This document shows positions 27,356-36,514 of a stretch of 64,000 nucleotides of DNA, piece after piece. The notes under the pieces were generated by a model. That model was not told where the DNA came from. It saw nothing but the letters and a program-made list of their open reading frames with translations, and made no database searches. Position 1 is the first letter of the stretch, and each line of letters starts with the position of its first letter. This DNA is from QIJE01 sp048541835. GTDB taxonomy: Bacteria; SZUA-79; Acidulodesulfobacterales; Acidulodesulfobacteraceae. The position numbers and the translations under genes were made by a program. The stretch lies in NCBI RefSeq assembly GCF_048541835.1, contig NZ_JBLEOY010000001.1, positions 833,754 through 897,753 of the forward strand, read 5' to 3'.

Positions 27356-27871
27356 ATGACCGAAGGCGAGTTTGTCAATATTTTAAAAACGGGAAGTTTT
27401 AAAGAGCGATTTGATGCCGTAAGTAGGATAAATCCCATTTATCTTACTCATGCTGCAAGCGATAAAGATAGAAATATAAGATACAAAGTCACATCAAGAA
27501 TACCCGCGGAAAATTTGTCGCTTCTTATAAACGACCCATACAAAGAAATCCGTTTAATAGCGGCAAAAAGGATTGATGCGAAAGAGTTGCCTAAAATGAT
27601 TAACGATAAATCGTTTTGGGTGAGACACGCCGCCGCCGAAAGGATCGATGAATCGTTTTTACCCTCGCTTATGGATGACAAAGAGCCCATAGTAAGAATT
27701 ATGGTTGCGGAAAGAATAGGCAGGGAATATTTAAAGGATATGATTAAAGACGACGAAGCGTTGGTTAGAAAAGCGGTTGCAAAAAGAATTCCCGCGAAAT
27801 ACCTTCCCCTGTTACAAAACGACGTTAGCGAAAGCGTTAAGAATATCGTCTCGAAAAGACTTGATAAATAA
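27356..27871 (+). CDS. LRV-type 24-residue repeat protein without Fe-S domain
   Basis: After about 35 residues the protein (171 total) is built from five to six units of 24 residues. Each reads roughly D-x-x-x-x-V/I-R-x-x-V/A-A-x-R-I-x4-L-P-x-L-I/L. That period and pattern match the leucine-rich repeat variant (LRV), a right-handed helical repeat first described in Azotobacter. Classical LRV proteins carry an N-terminal [4Fe-4S] cluster domain; this one has no cysteine at all. It is probably a protein-protein interaction module. TATAAT at 27285-27290 may be its -10. It is convergent with the DUF488 gene. Confidence 0.75.
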   Translation: MTEGEFVNILKTGSFKERFDAVSRINPIYLTHAASDKDRNIRYKVTSRIPAENLSLLINDPYKEIRLIAAKRIDAKELPKMINDKSFWVRHAAAERIDESFLPSLMDDKEPIVRIMVAERIGREYLKDMIKDDEALVRKAVAKRIPAKYLPLLQNDVSESVKNIVSKRLDK

Positions 27872-27892
27872 ACGATACGTACAAATTACTGC

Positions 27893-28261
27893 TTATTTCA
27901 TGTGAATTTTGTCAAGAATAAATTCTTTCAGGACCGCGGCATTGTTGTTTATTTCATCTTTTAGACCATACAGCAGGGTTATATTTTTATCGCCCGCTTT
28001 AATAAATTCGGATATTTGCATTAATGAATTGTCGGATTTAGATTCGGAAAGTTCTATGAAATATCTTCTCTTAAATTCATTAAAATCTATTGCCGCCGAA
28101 TGGTATAATTTTCTTAATTCGTCAGAGGGAGCGATATCCTTAAACCAGAAGTCTATCTCGACTTTTTCCTTGCTTATTCCTCTCGGCCATAGCCTGTCAA
28201 CCAATATTCTTATGCCATCTTTATCCGACGGTCCTTCATAGACCCTTTTTGTACTTATCAT
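27893..28261 (-). CDS. DUF488 (YeaO-like) family protein
   Basis: The protein (122 residues) matches DUF488 of the YeaO type: ILVDRLWPRGISKEK near residue 20 and WFKDIAPSDELRKLYH following. Function is unknown in the family. It is preceded upstream by the MscS gene (55-bp gap) on the same strand. Confidence 0.85.
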   Translation of the reverse strand: MISTKRVYEGPSDKDGIRILVDRLWPRGISKEKVEIDFWFKDIAPSDELRKLYHSAAIDFNEFKRRYFIELSESKSDNSLMQISEFIKAGDKNITLLYGLKDEINNNAAVLKEFILDKIHMK

Positions 28262-28316
28262 ATTTTTTCTTCGTGAACTACCCGACCGATTCGGAATATA
28301 ATCAAAAACCGCAGAA

Positions 28317-29174
28317 TTAATTTTTTTGATCGGTTTTAGAAATATCTAAGTTATTTTTAAATATTAGGTTGCGGATAGGAAACGGTATATCTATTTTATG
28401 CTTATCAAATCTCTTTGCGATTTCTATATTTATCTCCGTCAATACGACATGCCTGTTTATCGGAGTCGAAAGCCATATAATAAGCTCCAAATTATAAGTA
28501 AAATCTCCGAAAGAGGTGAACCATACGATAGGCTTCGGCTTCTTTAACACTTTATCGTTATTGCCTGCAATATCTTTTAGTATTTCAATCGCAAGGTCAA
28601 TCTTGGAAGGGGCATATTCAATACCGATAGGCATACGTACCCTGATTTTGGGGTTGTTATGCGACCAGTTCACTACGTTTTGTGTAATAAAATTGGAATT
28701 AGGAACTATTACCTGTATATTGTCGCGCGTCGTAATCGTAGTACTTCTCGTTCTTATTTCGCCGACAATCCCTTCGAGCCCCCCAATCTCAACATAATCG
28801 CCTATCTTTATTGGGCGTTCGAATATTATGATAATGCCGGAGATAAAATTACTTATAATGTTCTGCATCCCGAAACTTAGACCTAAACCTACAACGCCGG
28901 CAAACACCGTAAGCGCCGATAAATTTATCCCTAAGACTTGGAATGCTATATAAAATCCGATGGCCAATAAGACTATCTTATTTATTTTTGTAACCGCATC
29001 CTGAATACCTCTGTCCAACTTAAGCTTGGAAAGAACCTCCCTTTTAAGAAATAAATTGGTGATAAAAACTAAAAGGTAGAAAGCGACTATTACCAATACG
29101 GCAAAAATAACGGATAAAAGATCAATCTTAAAACCGTGTATGGATATAATTTTGTCTCTTAAAAAATCAAACAT
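28317..29174 (-). CDS. MscS-family small-conductance mechanosensitive channel
   Basis: A 285-residue inner-membrane channel. Three to four N-terminal helices end in the pore helix (GLGLSFGMQNIISNFISGIII), then the beta-domain signature (RPIKIGDYVEIGGLEGIVGE) and a C-terminal alpha/beta domain. It releases osmolytes on hypo-osmotic shock. Divergent from rarA, with an 86-bp shared spacer. Confidence 0.93.
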   Translation of the reverse strand: MFDFLRDKIISIHGFKIDLLSVIFAVLVIVAFYLLVFITNLFLKREVLSKLKLDRGIQDAVTKINKIVLLAIGFYIAFQVLGINLSALTVFAGVVGLGLSFGMQNIISNFISGIIIIFERPIKIGDYVEIGGLEGIVGEIRTRSTTITTRDNIQVIVPNSNFITQNVVNWSHNNPKIRVRMPIGIEYAPSKIDLAIEILKDIAGNNDKVLKKPKPIVWFTSFGDFTYNLELIIWLSTPINRHVVLTEINIEIAKRFDKHKIDIPFPIRNLIFKNNLDISKTDQKN

Positions 29175-29260
29175 AAGAATTAAATATTAAACGAATTAAA
29201 TGATATAATTACATATAAGTTATAATTATATCATAGATATTACAGAGGTTAATTCTTTTT

Positions 29261-30580
29261 ATGGATCTTTTTAACGCTAACGAAGGAAATTCTTTACCCC
29301 CGCTTGCCGAAAGGCTCAGGCCGAAAAGTATATCCGAATTTACCGGTCAAATGCATCTCCTCGGCGAAAATAAACCACTGAGAAATATGCTGGATTCTAA
29401 ACTTATACGCTCAATGATACTCTGGGGCCCCCCGGGCAGCGGTAAAACTACCCTTGCGGGTATCATATCAAATACCTCCGGTTATGAATTTTATGCTATT
29501 TCGGCTGTTTCCGCCGGGGTTAAGGAATTAAGAGAAATAATCGATAAAGCAAATGTAAGCTTTAAACATTATAAGAATCCGATAATCGTTTTTATAGACG
29601 AAATACACCGTTTTAACAAATCTCAACAGGATTTGCTTCTGCATTCCGTCGAAAAAGGAAGCCTTCTGCTCATAGGAGCAACTACCGAAAACCCTTCGTT
29701 CGAAATAAACCCGCCTATTCTATCAAGAACGTCGGTTTTCACGCTAAATCTTTTGTCAAAAAGTGATTTGATTAAAATAGTGGAGCGGGCGTTAAACAGC
29801 GATGAAGTTTTGAGCAAAAGGAATATAACCCTGGAAAAAGACGCCGAAAGTACCCTGATTCGATATTCCGGAGGAGACGCCCGTATACTGCTAAACGCTC
29901 TTGAAATTGCGATAAGCCTCATAAAGCGCAGCGACGGGGACAAACAAATATTGACGGCAAAAATTATAGAAGAGGCATATCTTAGAAAACCTAAGTACGA
30001 TAAAAGCGGGGAAGAACACTATAATACTATATCGGCTTTTATTAAGAGCATAAGAGGAAGCGACCCGGATGGAGCTATTTTTTGGCTTGCGAAGATGCTG
30101 GATGCAGGCGAAGATATCAAATTTATCGCAAGAAGAATAATAATTGTAGCATCAGAAGATATAGGTAATGCAGAACCGGAGGCACTGACTCTATCCGTAA
30201 GTTGTTTTAACGCGGTTAACGTTATAGGTATGCCGGAAGCGAGAATTATCTTATCGCAAACGGTTGCATTTCTTGCAAGTTGCCCTAAATCTAATGCGAG
30301 CTACGTTGCAATAGACGAGGCATTAAGGGATGTGAGGGATTTTCCGACGGCGACCGTTCCTCTTCATTTGAGAAATGCCCCGACAGAGTTCATGAAAAAT
30401 GCAGGATATCATAAGGGCTATAAATATGCTCACGACTATAAAAATCATTTTACGGAACAAGAGTACCTCCCTGCCGAGCTTTCGTCTCGAACATATTACC
30501 GCCCCGAGAATATAGGTAAAGAAAAAGAAATCAGCGCCCGCTTAAAATTGCTGTGGGGGGACACTAATGGCCGACGGTAG
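29261..30580 (+). CDS. rarA: Replication-associated recombination protein A (AAA+ ATPase)
   Basis: RarA/MgsA acts at stalled forks and interacts with SSB. The protein (439 residues) has RLRPKSISEFTGQMHLLG at the N-terminus, Walker A GPPGSGKTT near 55-63, Walker B FIDEIHRF, sensor motif GATTENPSF, and the family C-terminal region (DARILLNALE, EDIGNAEPEAL, HLRNAPT). Its 3' end faces the binding-protein gene with a 21-bp gap. Confidence 0.94.
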   Translation: MDLFNANEGNSLPPLAERLRPKSISEFTGQMHLLGENKPLRNMLDSKLIRSMILWGPPGSGKTTLAGIISNTSGYEFYAISAVSAGVKELREIIDKANVSFKHYKNPIIVFIDEIHRFNKSQQDLLLHSVEKGSLLLIGATTENPSFEINPPILSRTSVFTLNLLSKSDLIKIVERALNSDEVLSKRNITLEKDAESTLIRYSGGDARILLNALEIAISLIKRSDGDKQILTAKIIEEAYLRKPKYDKSGEEHYNTISAFIKSIRGSDPDGAIFWLAKMLDAGEDIKFIARRIIIVASEDIGNAEPEALTLSVSCFNAVNVIGMPEARIILSQTVAFLASCPKSNASYVAIDEALRDVRDFPTATVPLHLRNAPTEFMKNAGYHKGYKYAHDYKNHFTEQEYLPAELSSRTYYRPENIGKEKEISARLKLLWGDTNGRR

Positions 30581-30601
30581 GCATAATCAGGCTAATTTTA
30601 A

Positions 30602-31945
30602 TTACTGAAACGGACTTTTGAGGACATAAATTTTATTATCTCTGTACTTAAAAAGGTAAAGCCCCTTTTTAAACTTATTGCCGCTTAAACGACTGATGCC
30701 GCATACGCCACTAAAAGACTTAACGCTTAGAATAGCGTCGTAAAAGGTATATACACGGTCTGCTTTCATTAAATATTGTACCTCAAACGGGGGCGGATTA
30801 TTTGACGAACCGCTTGGGACTATCGCTTTGCGGTGAGAAAATGCTTCGGCTGCTTTAATTAGTATACCTCCGATATCGTAACCCTCTGCACTGAGTATAT
30901 TGGGCATTTTGCCGTAATTATTTTGATATATGGAATCGAATTTTTTAACTACTTTATTATTATCGTATTTAAAAAATCCGTCGGTAAAAATTGCGTTTTG
31001 CATATAAAAACCATACTTTTCCATGAAATGTTCCGAATCAAACGGGCTTAAACCGAATATAGGAAATCCGGTAATATTATAATACATAAGTTGGGTCAGA
31101 ATTAACCCTAATTTAGACGGGTTTCCGATTATAAAAAGCCCCTTAAACGGTATATGCGGCCTCACTTTCGTTATCCCGCGCATAAGGTCGAACGGAGTAA
31201 CACCGAGCTGAGCCTCTTCGGCTTTCGATAAATGACCCTTTTTTAATTTGTTAAATTTAACGATCGAATGGAAATTATAAAAAAAATCAACCGTTTTATC
31301 GTTATACTCGGTACTATTTATGACATCAATGCCGTTTTTAGAGGAAAAATGCCTTATATAATCCATAAGTTTAGGTCCGTATCCGTTATGCGGATAAATA
31401 ACCGAAATGTAATCTATACCGTTAGAAGCCGCATACTCTATCTCCGTTCTTATCTCCTGCTTTAAAGTCATTCCGTAGCTAAACGTAAAAGACGAAGCAT
31501 CCTTCTTAGTCACAAACGGGGACGGAGTAATTACGGGGATCTTAAATTTAACGGAATTTGACGCAAAATATTTTAATTGGGTTGCAAATAGCGGTCCAAT
31601 TACGGCACTAACACCTTTTTTAGACAGGGAATTAAATATATAGTTGATATCGGCAGCACCGGCATTCACAGGAAGATTGACCGTTACGTAATTTATCTTA
31701 GAACCGCCTTTATCGTCAAGGCTGAGAAGTAAACCGTTTATAAATTGTTTACTAAAATAAACAAATCTCCCTCTTGTAGGAATGACTACGGCTATTTTTA
31801 AAGTACTTTCTTTTCCGTAAGCCGAAGAAAGCGCGAATAAAACGGAGAGTATGAGAAAAACCGTCGCTATAAAAATCAGCGTAAATATAATCGGCTTGCC
31901 TTTTTGTTTTTTTATCCTTCCTATCGAGATTGAATACTCGGACAT
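30602..31945 (-). CDS. Periplasmic binding-protein-like (type 1 fold) membrane-anchored protein
   Basis: A 447-residue protein with an N-terminal membrane segment (residues about 18-42) that could be an uncleaved anchor or signal peptide. The rest has the two-lobed type 1 periplasmic fold used by branched-chain amino-acid receptors and LpoA: KIAVVIPTRGRFVYFSKQFINGL, GVSAVIGPLFA, IPVITPSP, YISVIYPHNGYG. There is no lipobox. No ABC permease genes are nearby, so an LpoA-like or sensory role is as likely as transport. It stands alone. Confidence 0.7.
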   Translation of the reverse strand: MSEYSISIGRIKKQKGKPIIFTLIFIATVFLILSVLFALSSAYGKESTLKIAVVIPTRGRFVYFSKQFINGLLLSLDDKGGSKINYVTVNLPVNAGAADINYIFNSLSKKGVSAVIGPLFATQLKYFASNSVKFKIPVITPSPFVTKKDASSFTFSYGMTLKQEIRTEIEYAASNGIDYISVIYPHNGYGPKLMDYIRHFSSKNGIDVINSTEYNDKTVDFFYNFHSIVKFNKLKKGHLSKAEEAQLGVTPFDLMRGITKVRPHIPFKGLFIIGNPSKLGLILTQLMYYNITGFPIFGLSPFDSEHFMEKYGFYMQNAIFTDGFFKYDNNKVVKKFDSIYQNNYGKMPNILSAEGYDIGGILIKAAEAFSHRKAIVPSGSSNNPPPFEVQYLMKADRVYTFYDAILSVKSFSGVCGISRLSGNKFKKGLYLFKYRDNKIYVLKSPFQ

Positions 31946-32246
31946 TTTTAAAAATATATAAATCGAATAAATTTATAATGTGTAAAAACATTTTAATTAG
32001 CTTGATTTTATCATATTATTGAAATAAATCATATTAATAATCAGGAAAAACTTAAACTATAAATGATTATCAGTTATACCTGTGGAATTCTTTTAACGGT
32101 TAAAGCTGGGGTGGATATAAAAAAACGTCATCGTATTTTAGGGTACCACGAAAACGATATGAGCAGTTTAATGAAAATCTTTATTGCACTTGTCTGACCC
32201 CATTCATCGGCAATAACCCAATAAAAATCGGTGAGAAAAAACATAA
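31946..32246. other. Gene-free spacer upstream of topA
   Basis: About 300 bp with no convincing gene. One 28-codon open frame from a GTG at 32111 lacks any ribosome-binding site. Its position before the possible dprA remnant suggests it may be decayed coding DNA, but I see no recognisable residue pattern in it. Confidence 0.4.
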
Positions 32247-32402
32247 CGACACTCAAAAATTCATAGTAGAAACTTTACAAAAAACAATATTGCTATTGAC
32301 AATTTACTAAAACTAAGCAATATTAAACTTAATGTTAACGATACGGAAATCATGAAAGCATTTTCTATACTTGAGATAGAAAGATGCCCGGAGGGATTAT
32401 AA
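32247..32402 (+). pseudogene. Possible remnant of dprA (C-terminal winged-helix end)
   Basis: An open stretch of 51 codons, with a stop just upstream and no start signal, ends in TAA seven bases before topA. The translation IAIDNLLKLSNI...EIMKAFSILEIERCPEGL resembles the C-terminal helix-turn-helix of DprA/Smf, which often ends in a LEI/LEL-containing helix. dprA is the usual upstream neighbour of topA. The rest of DprA (Rossmann fold) cannot be found upstream. The match is short and judged by eye. Confidence 0.4.
32296..32324 (+). promoter_or_regulatory. topA: Candidate topA promoter
   Basis: A perfect TTGACA (32296-32301) is followed after 17 bp by AATATT (32319-32324; four of six). It lies inside the putative dprA remnant, so topA could be expressed on its own. 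Confidence 0.45.
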
Positions 32403-32408
32403 AAAAAT

Positions 32409-34814
32409 ATGAAAAAACTTGTTCTTGTAGAATCTCCGTCAAAAGCGCATACCATCAATAAATACTTGGGAAAAGATTATATAGTCAAGGCCACGGTAGG
32501 ACACATAAAAAATTTGCCTAAGAATTCTATTGGTGTAGATATAGAAAACGGATTCGAACCTAAGTATGAAATTATAAAAGGTAAAGAAAAAACAACCGGC
32601 GAGATAAAAAAATTAGCAAAAAACGCCGACACTATTTATTTAGCCCCAGATCCAGACAGAGAGGGCGAAGCGATAGCATGGAACATAAAAGAACTCATAG
32701 ATGAAATAAAGGGTAAAAAGCCTGAGATAAAACGGGTTCTTTTTCATGAAATAACCAAAGATAAGGTTATAAAAGCCATAGAAAATCCTACGGAGCTAAA
32801 TAAATCGATGTATGAATCCCAGAAAGCAAGAAGGATTTTAGACAGGCTTGTCGGTTATAACCTCAGCCCGTTTTTGTGGGAAAAAATCAGAATGGGGCTT
32901 TCGGCGGGAAGGGTGCAATCCGTGGCATTGTATTTGATTGCAGAAAAGGAAAGAGAGGTAAACAAATTCGTTGAAGAAGAGTTTTGGACGATAAGAGCTC
33001 TTTTTGACATAACAAATAAACATAAAAATACTAAAAAAACCGGTAAAGAGCAAGCGACCTTCGCCTTAAACATAGAAGGGGATCTTGTCAAGATAAACGG
33101 TAAAGAACCTAAAATAGAAAACGAAGGGGCGGCAACCGAATTAAAAACCGAGTTGCTTGAAATAGGCAAAAATTATTCCGTAGAAGAAATAGCAAAAAAA
33201 CAGGTTGTCAGAAAACCGCCTTCTCCTTTTATAACAAGCACTCTTCAGCAAGAGGCGGCAAAAATACTGAGGTTCTCCGTTAAAAAAACTATGTCGGTAG
33301 CCCAGAAACTTTACGAAGGGATAGAGGTAGGCGAGGTAGAAGGCGTCAGCGGTAAATCTATGGGCCCTATAGGTCTTATAACCTACATGAGAACGGATTC
33401 TACGCGAATATCCTCCGAAGCGGAAGGGCATGTCAAAGATTTTATAGGCCGCATTTATGGTTCCGATTATCTGCCGGTAGGTACCGTTAAAAAAAAGAGT
33501 AAAGCCGGCGCAGACGCTAAAAAGGTTCAAGACGCACACGAAGCGATAAGGCCTACCAACGTATCGTTGGTACCGAAAAAAATTAAAGATTTTCTAACGC
33601 CCGACGAATATAAGCTTTATAACCTCATATGGACATATTTTACCGCATCTTTTATGAGCGTAAGTATATATGACCGGTATAGCATAACATTAAAGGGCAT
33701 CGGCAGGGATTCGCAGAACGACAAAAGCAAAGAATATAGCTTTAGAACGACCGAAAGCGTATTGAAATTCGACGGATTTCAGAGAGTGATAAATGAAAAC
33801 ATACGGACTAAAACAGAAGATACAGAGAATGAAAAAAAAGAGGGTGATACCTTGCCGGCATTATTAAAGGTATTTGAGTTTCTTTCCGAAGGAGACCCCG
33901 CAGTTATAAAAAAAGTAGATACATTTCAACATTTTACCCTTCCTCCTTCAAGATACACCGAAGCAAGCTTGGTAAAAGCATTAGATGAAAACGGCATCGG
34001 GAGACCTTCTACATATCAGAGCATAATCTCAAACATAAAAAACAAGGATTACGTTACTACGACAACGGAAACGGCACTACGACGCTCGACGGAGCAGGCT
34101 AAAGCAACCTCGTCGCCTGCCAATGCCCCCAAAAAAGGCGGCTCAACATTAAAATTTAAGCCTACCGAGCTTGGTATCATCGTATCGGATATATTAAAGG
34201 CAGGCTTTTCGGACATAATAAATTTAAAGTTTACTGCAAACATGGAAGTTAAGTTAGATAATATCGAAAAGGGGTTGATGAGCAAAAATGACCTGCTTAC
34301 CGATTTTTACGATAAATTTATGAAGAGCTTTAATGCAGCCAAAAAGAATATTAAAAATATAAAAGGAACTTCGGAGCCCACCGATATAATATGCGAAAAG
34401 TGCGGAAAACCCATGGTCATAAAGATGGGTAGATTCGGAAAGTTTTTAGCATGCAGCGGATACCCGGAATGTAAAAACACAAAGGAGATTGTAAAAGAAA
34501 ATACCGATAACAGTGCGGCGATGGAAGAAACGGATGAAATATGCGAAAAGTGCGGAAAACCCATGGTCATAAAGATGGGTAGATTCGGAAAGTTTTTAGC
34601 ATGCAGCGGATACCCGGAATGTAAAAACACAAAACCGGTACCAGTTAAGCATAATAAATCTAAAATATCTTGCCCGACCGACTGCGGGGGCTATTTAACG
34701 GAAAAACGAACAAAAAAGGGCAGGAGATTTTTCGGTTGCTCTAACTATCCCAAATGCGATTATGCAACATGGACATTACCTGCAGAAACTAAAAAAGAAA
34801 CCGGCGAACATTAA
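32409..34814 (+). CDS. topA: DNA topoisomerase I
   Basis: Type IA topoisomerase that relaxes negative supercoils. The Toprim domain has VESPSKAHTINKYLG and APDPDREGEAIAWNI. The catalytic tyrosine is near 325 in GLITYMRTDSTR. The C-terminus has three tetracysteine zinc modules. The first two (CEKCGKPMV...CSGYPECKN) are identical in protein and share a 96-bp exact DNA repeat at 34388-34483 and 34538-34633; the third (CPTDCGGYL...CSNYPKC) is divergent. GGAGG lies 15 or more bases upstream of the ATG. Length is 801. Confidence 0.96.
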   Translation: MKKLVLVESPSKAHTINKYLGKDYIVKATVGHIKNLPKNSIGVDIENGFEPKYEIIKGKEKTTGEIKKLAKNADTIYLAPDPDREGEAIAWNIKELIDEIKGKKPEIKRVLFHEITKDKVIKAIENPTELNKSMYESQKARRILDRLVGYNLSPFLWEKIRMGLSAGRVQSVALYLIAEKEREVNKFVEEEFWTIRALFDITNKHKNTKKTGKEQATFALNIEGDLVKINGKEPKIENEGAATELKTELLEIGKNYSVEEIAKKQVVRKPPSPFITSTLQQEAAKILRFSVKKTMSVAQKLYEGIEVGEVEGVSGKSMGPIGLITYMRTDSTRISSEAEGHVKDFIGRIYGSDYLPVGTVKKKSKAGADAKKVQDAHEAIRPTNVSLVPKKIKDFLTPDEYKLYNLIWTYFTASFMSVSIYDRYSITLKGIGRDSQNDKSKEYSFRTTESVLKFDGFQRVINENIRTKTEDTENEKKEGDTLPALLKVFEFLSEGDPAVIKKVDTFQHFTLPPSRYTEASLVKALDENGIGRPSTYQSIISNIKNKDYVTTTTETALRRSTEQAKATSSPANAPKKGGSTLKFKPTELGIIVSDILKAGFSDIINLKFTANMEVKLDNIEKGLMSKNDLLTDFYDKFMKSFNAAKKNIKNIKGTSEPTDIICEKCGKPMVIKMGRFGKFLACSGYPECKNTKEIVKENTDNSAAMEETDEICEKCGKPMVIKMGRFGKFLACSGYPECKNTKPVPVKHNKSKISCPTDCGGYLTEKRTKKGRRFFGCSNYPKCDYATWTLPAETKKETGEH
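34388..34483 (+). repeat. Exact direct repeat in topA, copy 1
   Basis: 96 bp identical to 34538-34633. It encodes one zinc-binding module in frame; the offset between copies is 150 bp (50 codons). Confidence 0.95.
34538..34633 (+). repeat. Exact direct repeat in topA, copy 2
   Basis: Second copy of the 96-bp unit at 34388-34483. The 54-bp spacer between copies is not repeated. Confidence 0.95.
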
Positions 34815-34841
34815 TAAAATTAAAATAAAGGAGGTGGTATT

Positions 34842-35682
34842 ATGTCTATCGGCATCCTTACATTTATTAAAGATATTTCTATCAAAACTAAAATTATCGT
34901 TCCACTCGTTTTATTAGTCATTATTCCTATAGCGTTAATTGCATACAACTTCATACAACCTTCAGAGAGAGCTTACAATATCTCTGACTAAGCATGACGC
35001 CATAGTGACTGCAAAGACTGCTCTTTCAAGCCTTAATGCAATGATGCTAAACGGAACTATAATGAAAAAAACCGATAGAAAACAGCTTTTTTCCATTTAT
35101 AAAAAAATACGGGGAGTAAAGGGGTTTAAGGTAATTAGGGGTAGTATTGTTAATTCTGAATTCGGCAAGGGACTAAAGGAAGAAGAACCAAATTCGCCTT
35201 TTGATAATAAAATCCTAAATTTCGACAAAACGCAGACAAAAATTATGTATAAAAACGGTGCACCGTCCGCACTTATGGTAGGGGTACCTTTTGTGGCAAA
35301 AACAAATTCAAGAGGAATAGACTGCATGACCTGTCATGTAAAAGCCTCCCCCGGGGATATTTTGGGGGGAATAAAATTAACATATTCCTTAAAGCAGCTT
35401 AGAAATTCTCAGAATGTTTTCACCGAAAATACTTTAATCATTGCAATAATTTCCATCATCGCAATTATATTATTTCTTTACTTTATTATAAACAGTGCCA
35501 TAATTAAACCTATTGCTAAAATGTCAAGACTTGCGGACAAAATATCGAAAGGCAACTTTGAGGAAGAAATCGCCCATCCCAGAAACGATGAAATAGGTTC
35601 GCTTGCCAAATCTTTTAATCTAATGCAAATAAGCTTAAAAAAAGCAATGGAGCTTTTAAGTCACAGCAAAAATAAAAAATAA
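34842..35682 (+). pseudogene. Frameshifted heme-c-type sensor with HAMP domain
   Basis: A strong site (AGGAGGTGG) precedes ATG 34842, which opens a 49-codon frame with a membrane helix (KTKIIVPLVLLVIIPIALIA) and stops at 34991. The rest of the gene continues in the next frame to 35682: a periplasmic region with a CxxCH heme-c motif (CMTCH, about 35323-35337) in a DUF3365/Tll0287-like context, a second membrane helix, and a HAMP domain (KPIAKMSRLADKISKGNFEEEI, in pieces). The protein ends right after HAMP with no kinase, cyclase or chemotaxis output. The frame changes at an AGAGAGAG tract (34964-34971); five AG units instead of four would restore one open frame. It could be a true mutation, phase variation or a sequencing error. 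Confidence 0.75.
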
Positions 35683-36393
35683 TTAAATATTTTTTAGAGG
35701 GCGTTCGCCAAAAATAACGGTCCCGAGCCTTATTATCGTAGCGCCCTCTTCTATCGCATCCTCAAAATCGCTGGATGTTCCCATAGACAGAGTTGAAAGC
35801 TTTTCCCTGTACATGCCCTTGGCATTAACATCCTCAAGGATTTCTCTAAGCATCTTAAAACACTTTCTGCTACCCTTTCCAAACGGAGGCATAGTCATGA
35901 ATCCCCTGAGATTTAAATTGCTTAAGTAATTTAAATCTTTAACCAAATCATATACCCCGTCTATTTTAACCCCGTTTTTGGTTTTCTCGTCCGCAACATT
36001 CACCTCTATTAATATATTCGCCACAATATTTTCCGAAGCAGAGCGGTCATTTAATCGCGTTGCAAGTTTAAGGCTGTCTATGGAGTGAATCAGATCGGTC
36101 TTGCCTATTATGTATTTGACCTTATTTTTTTGAACATGCCCTATAATATGCCAGCTTAGCCCCTTACTCATGAACCCTGTTAACGCCTCGTATTTAGGCA
36201 AAAACTCCTGAATATAATTTTCCCCAAAGACAGTTATCCCGCCGCCAAGCGCCTCTATAATCTCCCGCGTATTCCTTGTTTTAGATGCGGCAAGAACCGT
36301 TATGTCGGAAAAATTACGACCGCTTCTTGCCGCGGCGCTTTTTGCCCGCATAAGAACAGCGTTTATGTCTTCAGATATAGAACTCTTATGCAT
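35683..36393 (-). CDS. YggS-family PLP-binding homeostasis protein
   Basis: A 236-residue single-domain PLP protein related to the alanine racemase N-terminal fold. VLAASKTRNTREIIEAL carries the PLP lysine, followed by GENYIQEF, WHIIGHVQKNKVKY, LIEVNVADEKTKNG and MGTSSDFEDAIEEGATIIRLG. It buffers pyridoxal phosphate in the cytosol. It often lies next to proC, which is the next gene upstream here. Its stop abuts that of the frameshifted sensor. Confidence 0.94.
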   Translation of the reverse strand: MHKSSISEDINAVLMRAKSAAARSGRNFSDITVLAASKTRNTREIIEALGGGITVFGENYIQEFLPKYEALTGFMSKGLSWHIIGHVQKNKVKYIIGKTDLIHSIDSLKLATRLNDRSASENIVANILIEVNVADEKTKNGVKIDGVYDLVKDLNYLSNLNLRGFMTMPPFGKGSRKCFKMLREILEDVNAKGMYREKLSTLSMGTSSDFEDAIEEGATIIRLGTVIFGERPLKNI

Positions 36394-36514
36394 ATGCCTC
36401 TACTTTGTTTTTATAATGTTTGTATCGTATAATTATACATAATAATACATTCTTATGATACAGCCTGCGTTAAATATCCGACTGTATAGTGTAATCGGGT
36501 TTTCTTATAAATTT

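Noticed and set aside
32261..32458. 65-codon minus-strand open frame upstream of topA
   Set aside because: It overlaps the topA start in antisense and is merely hydrophobic from AT-rich sequence.
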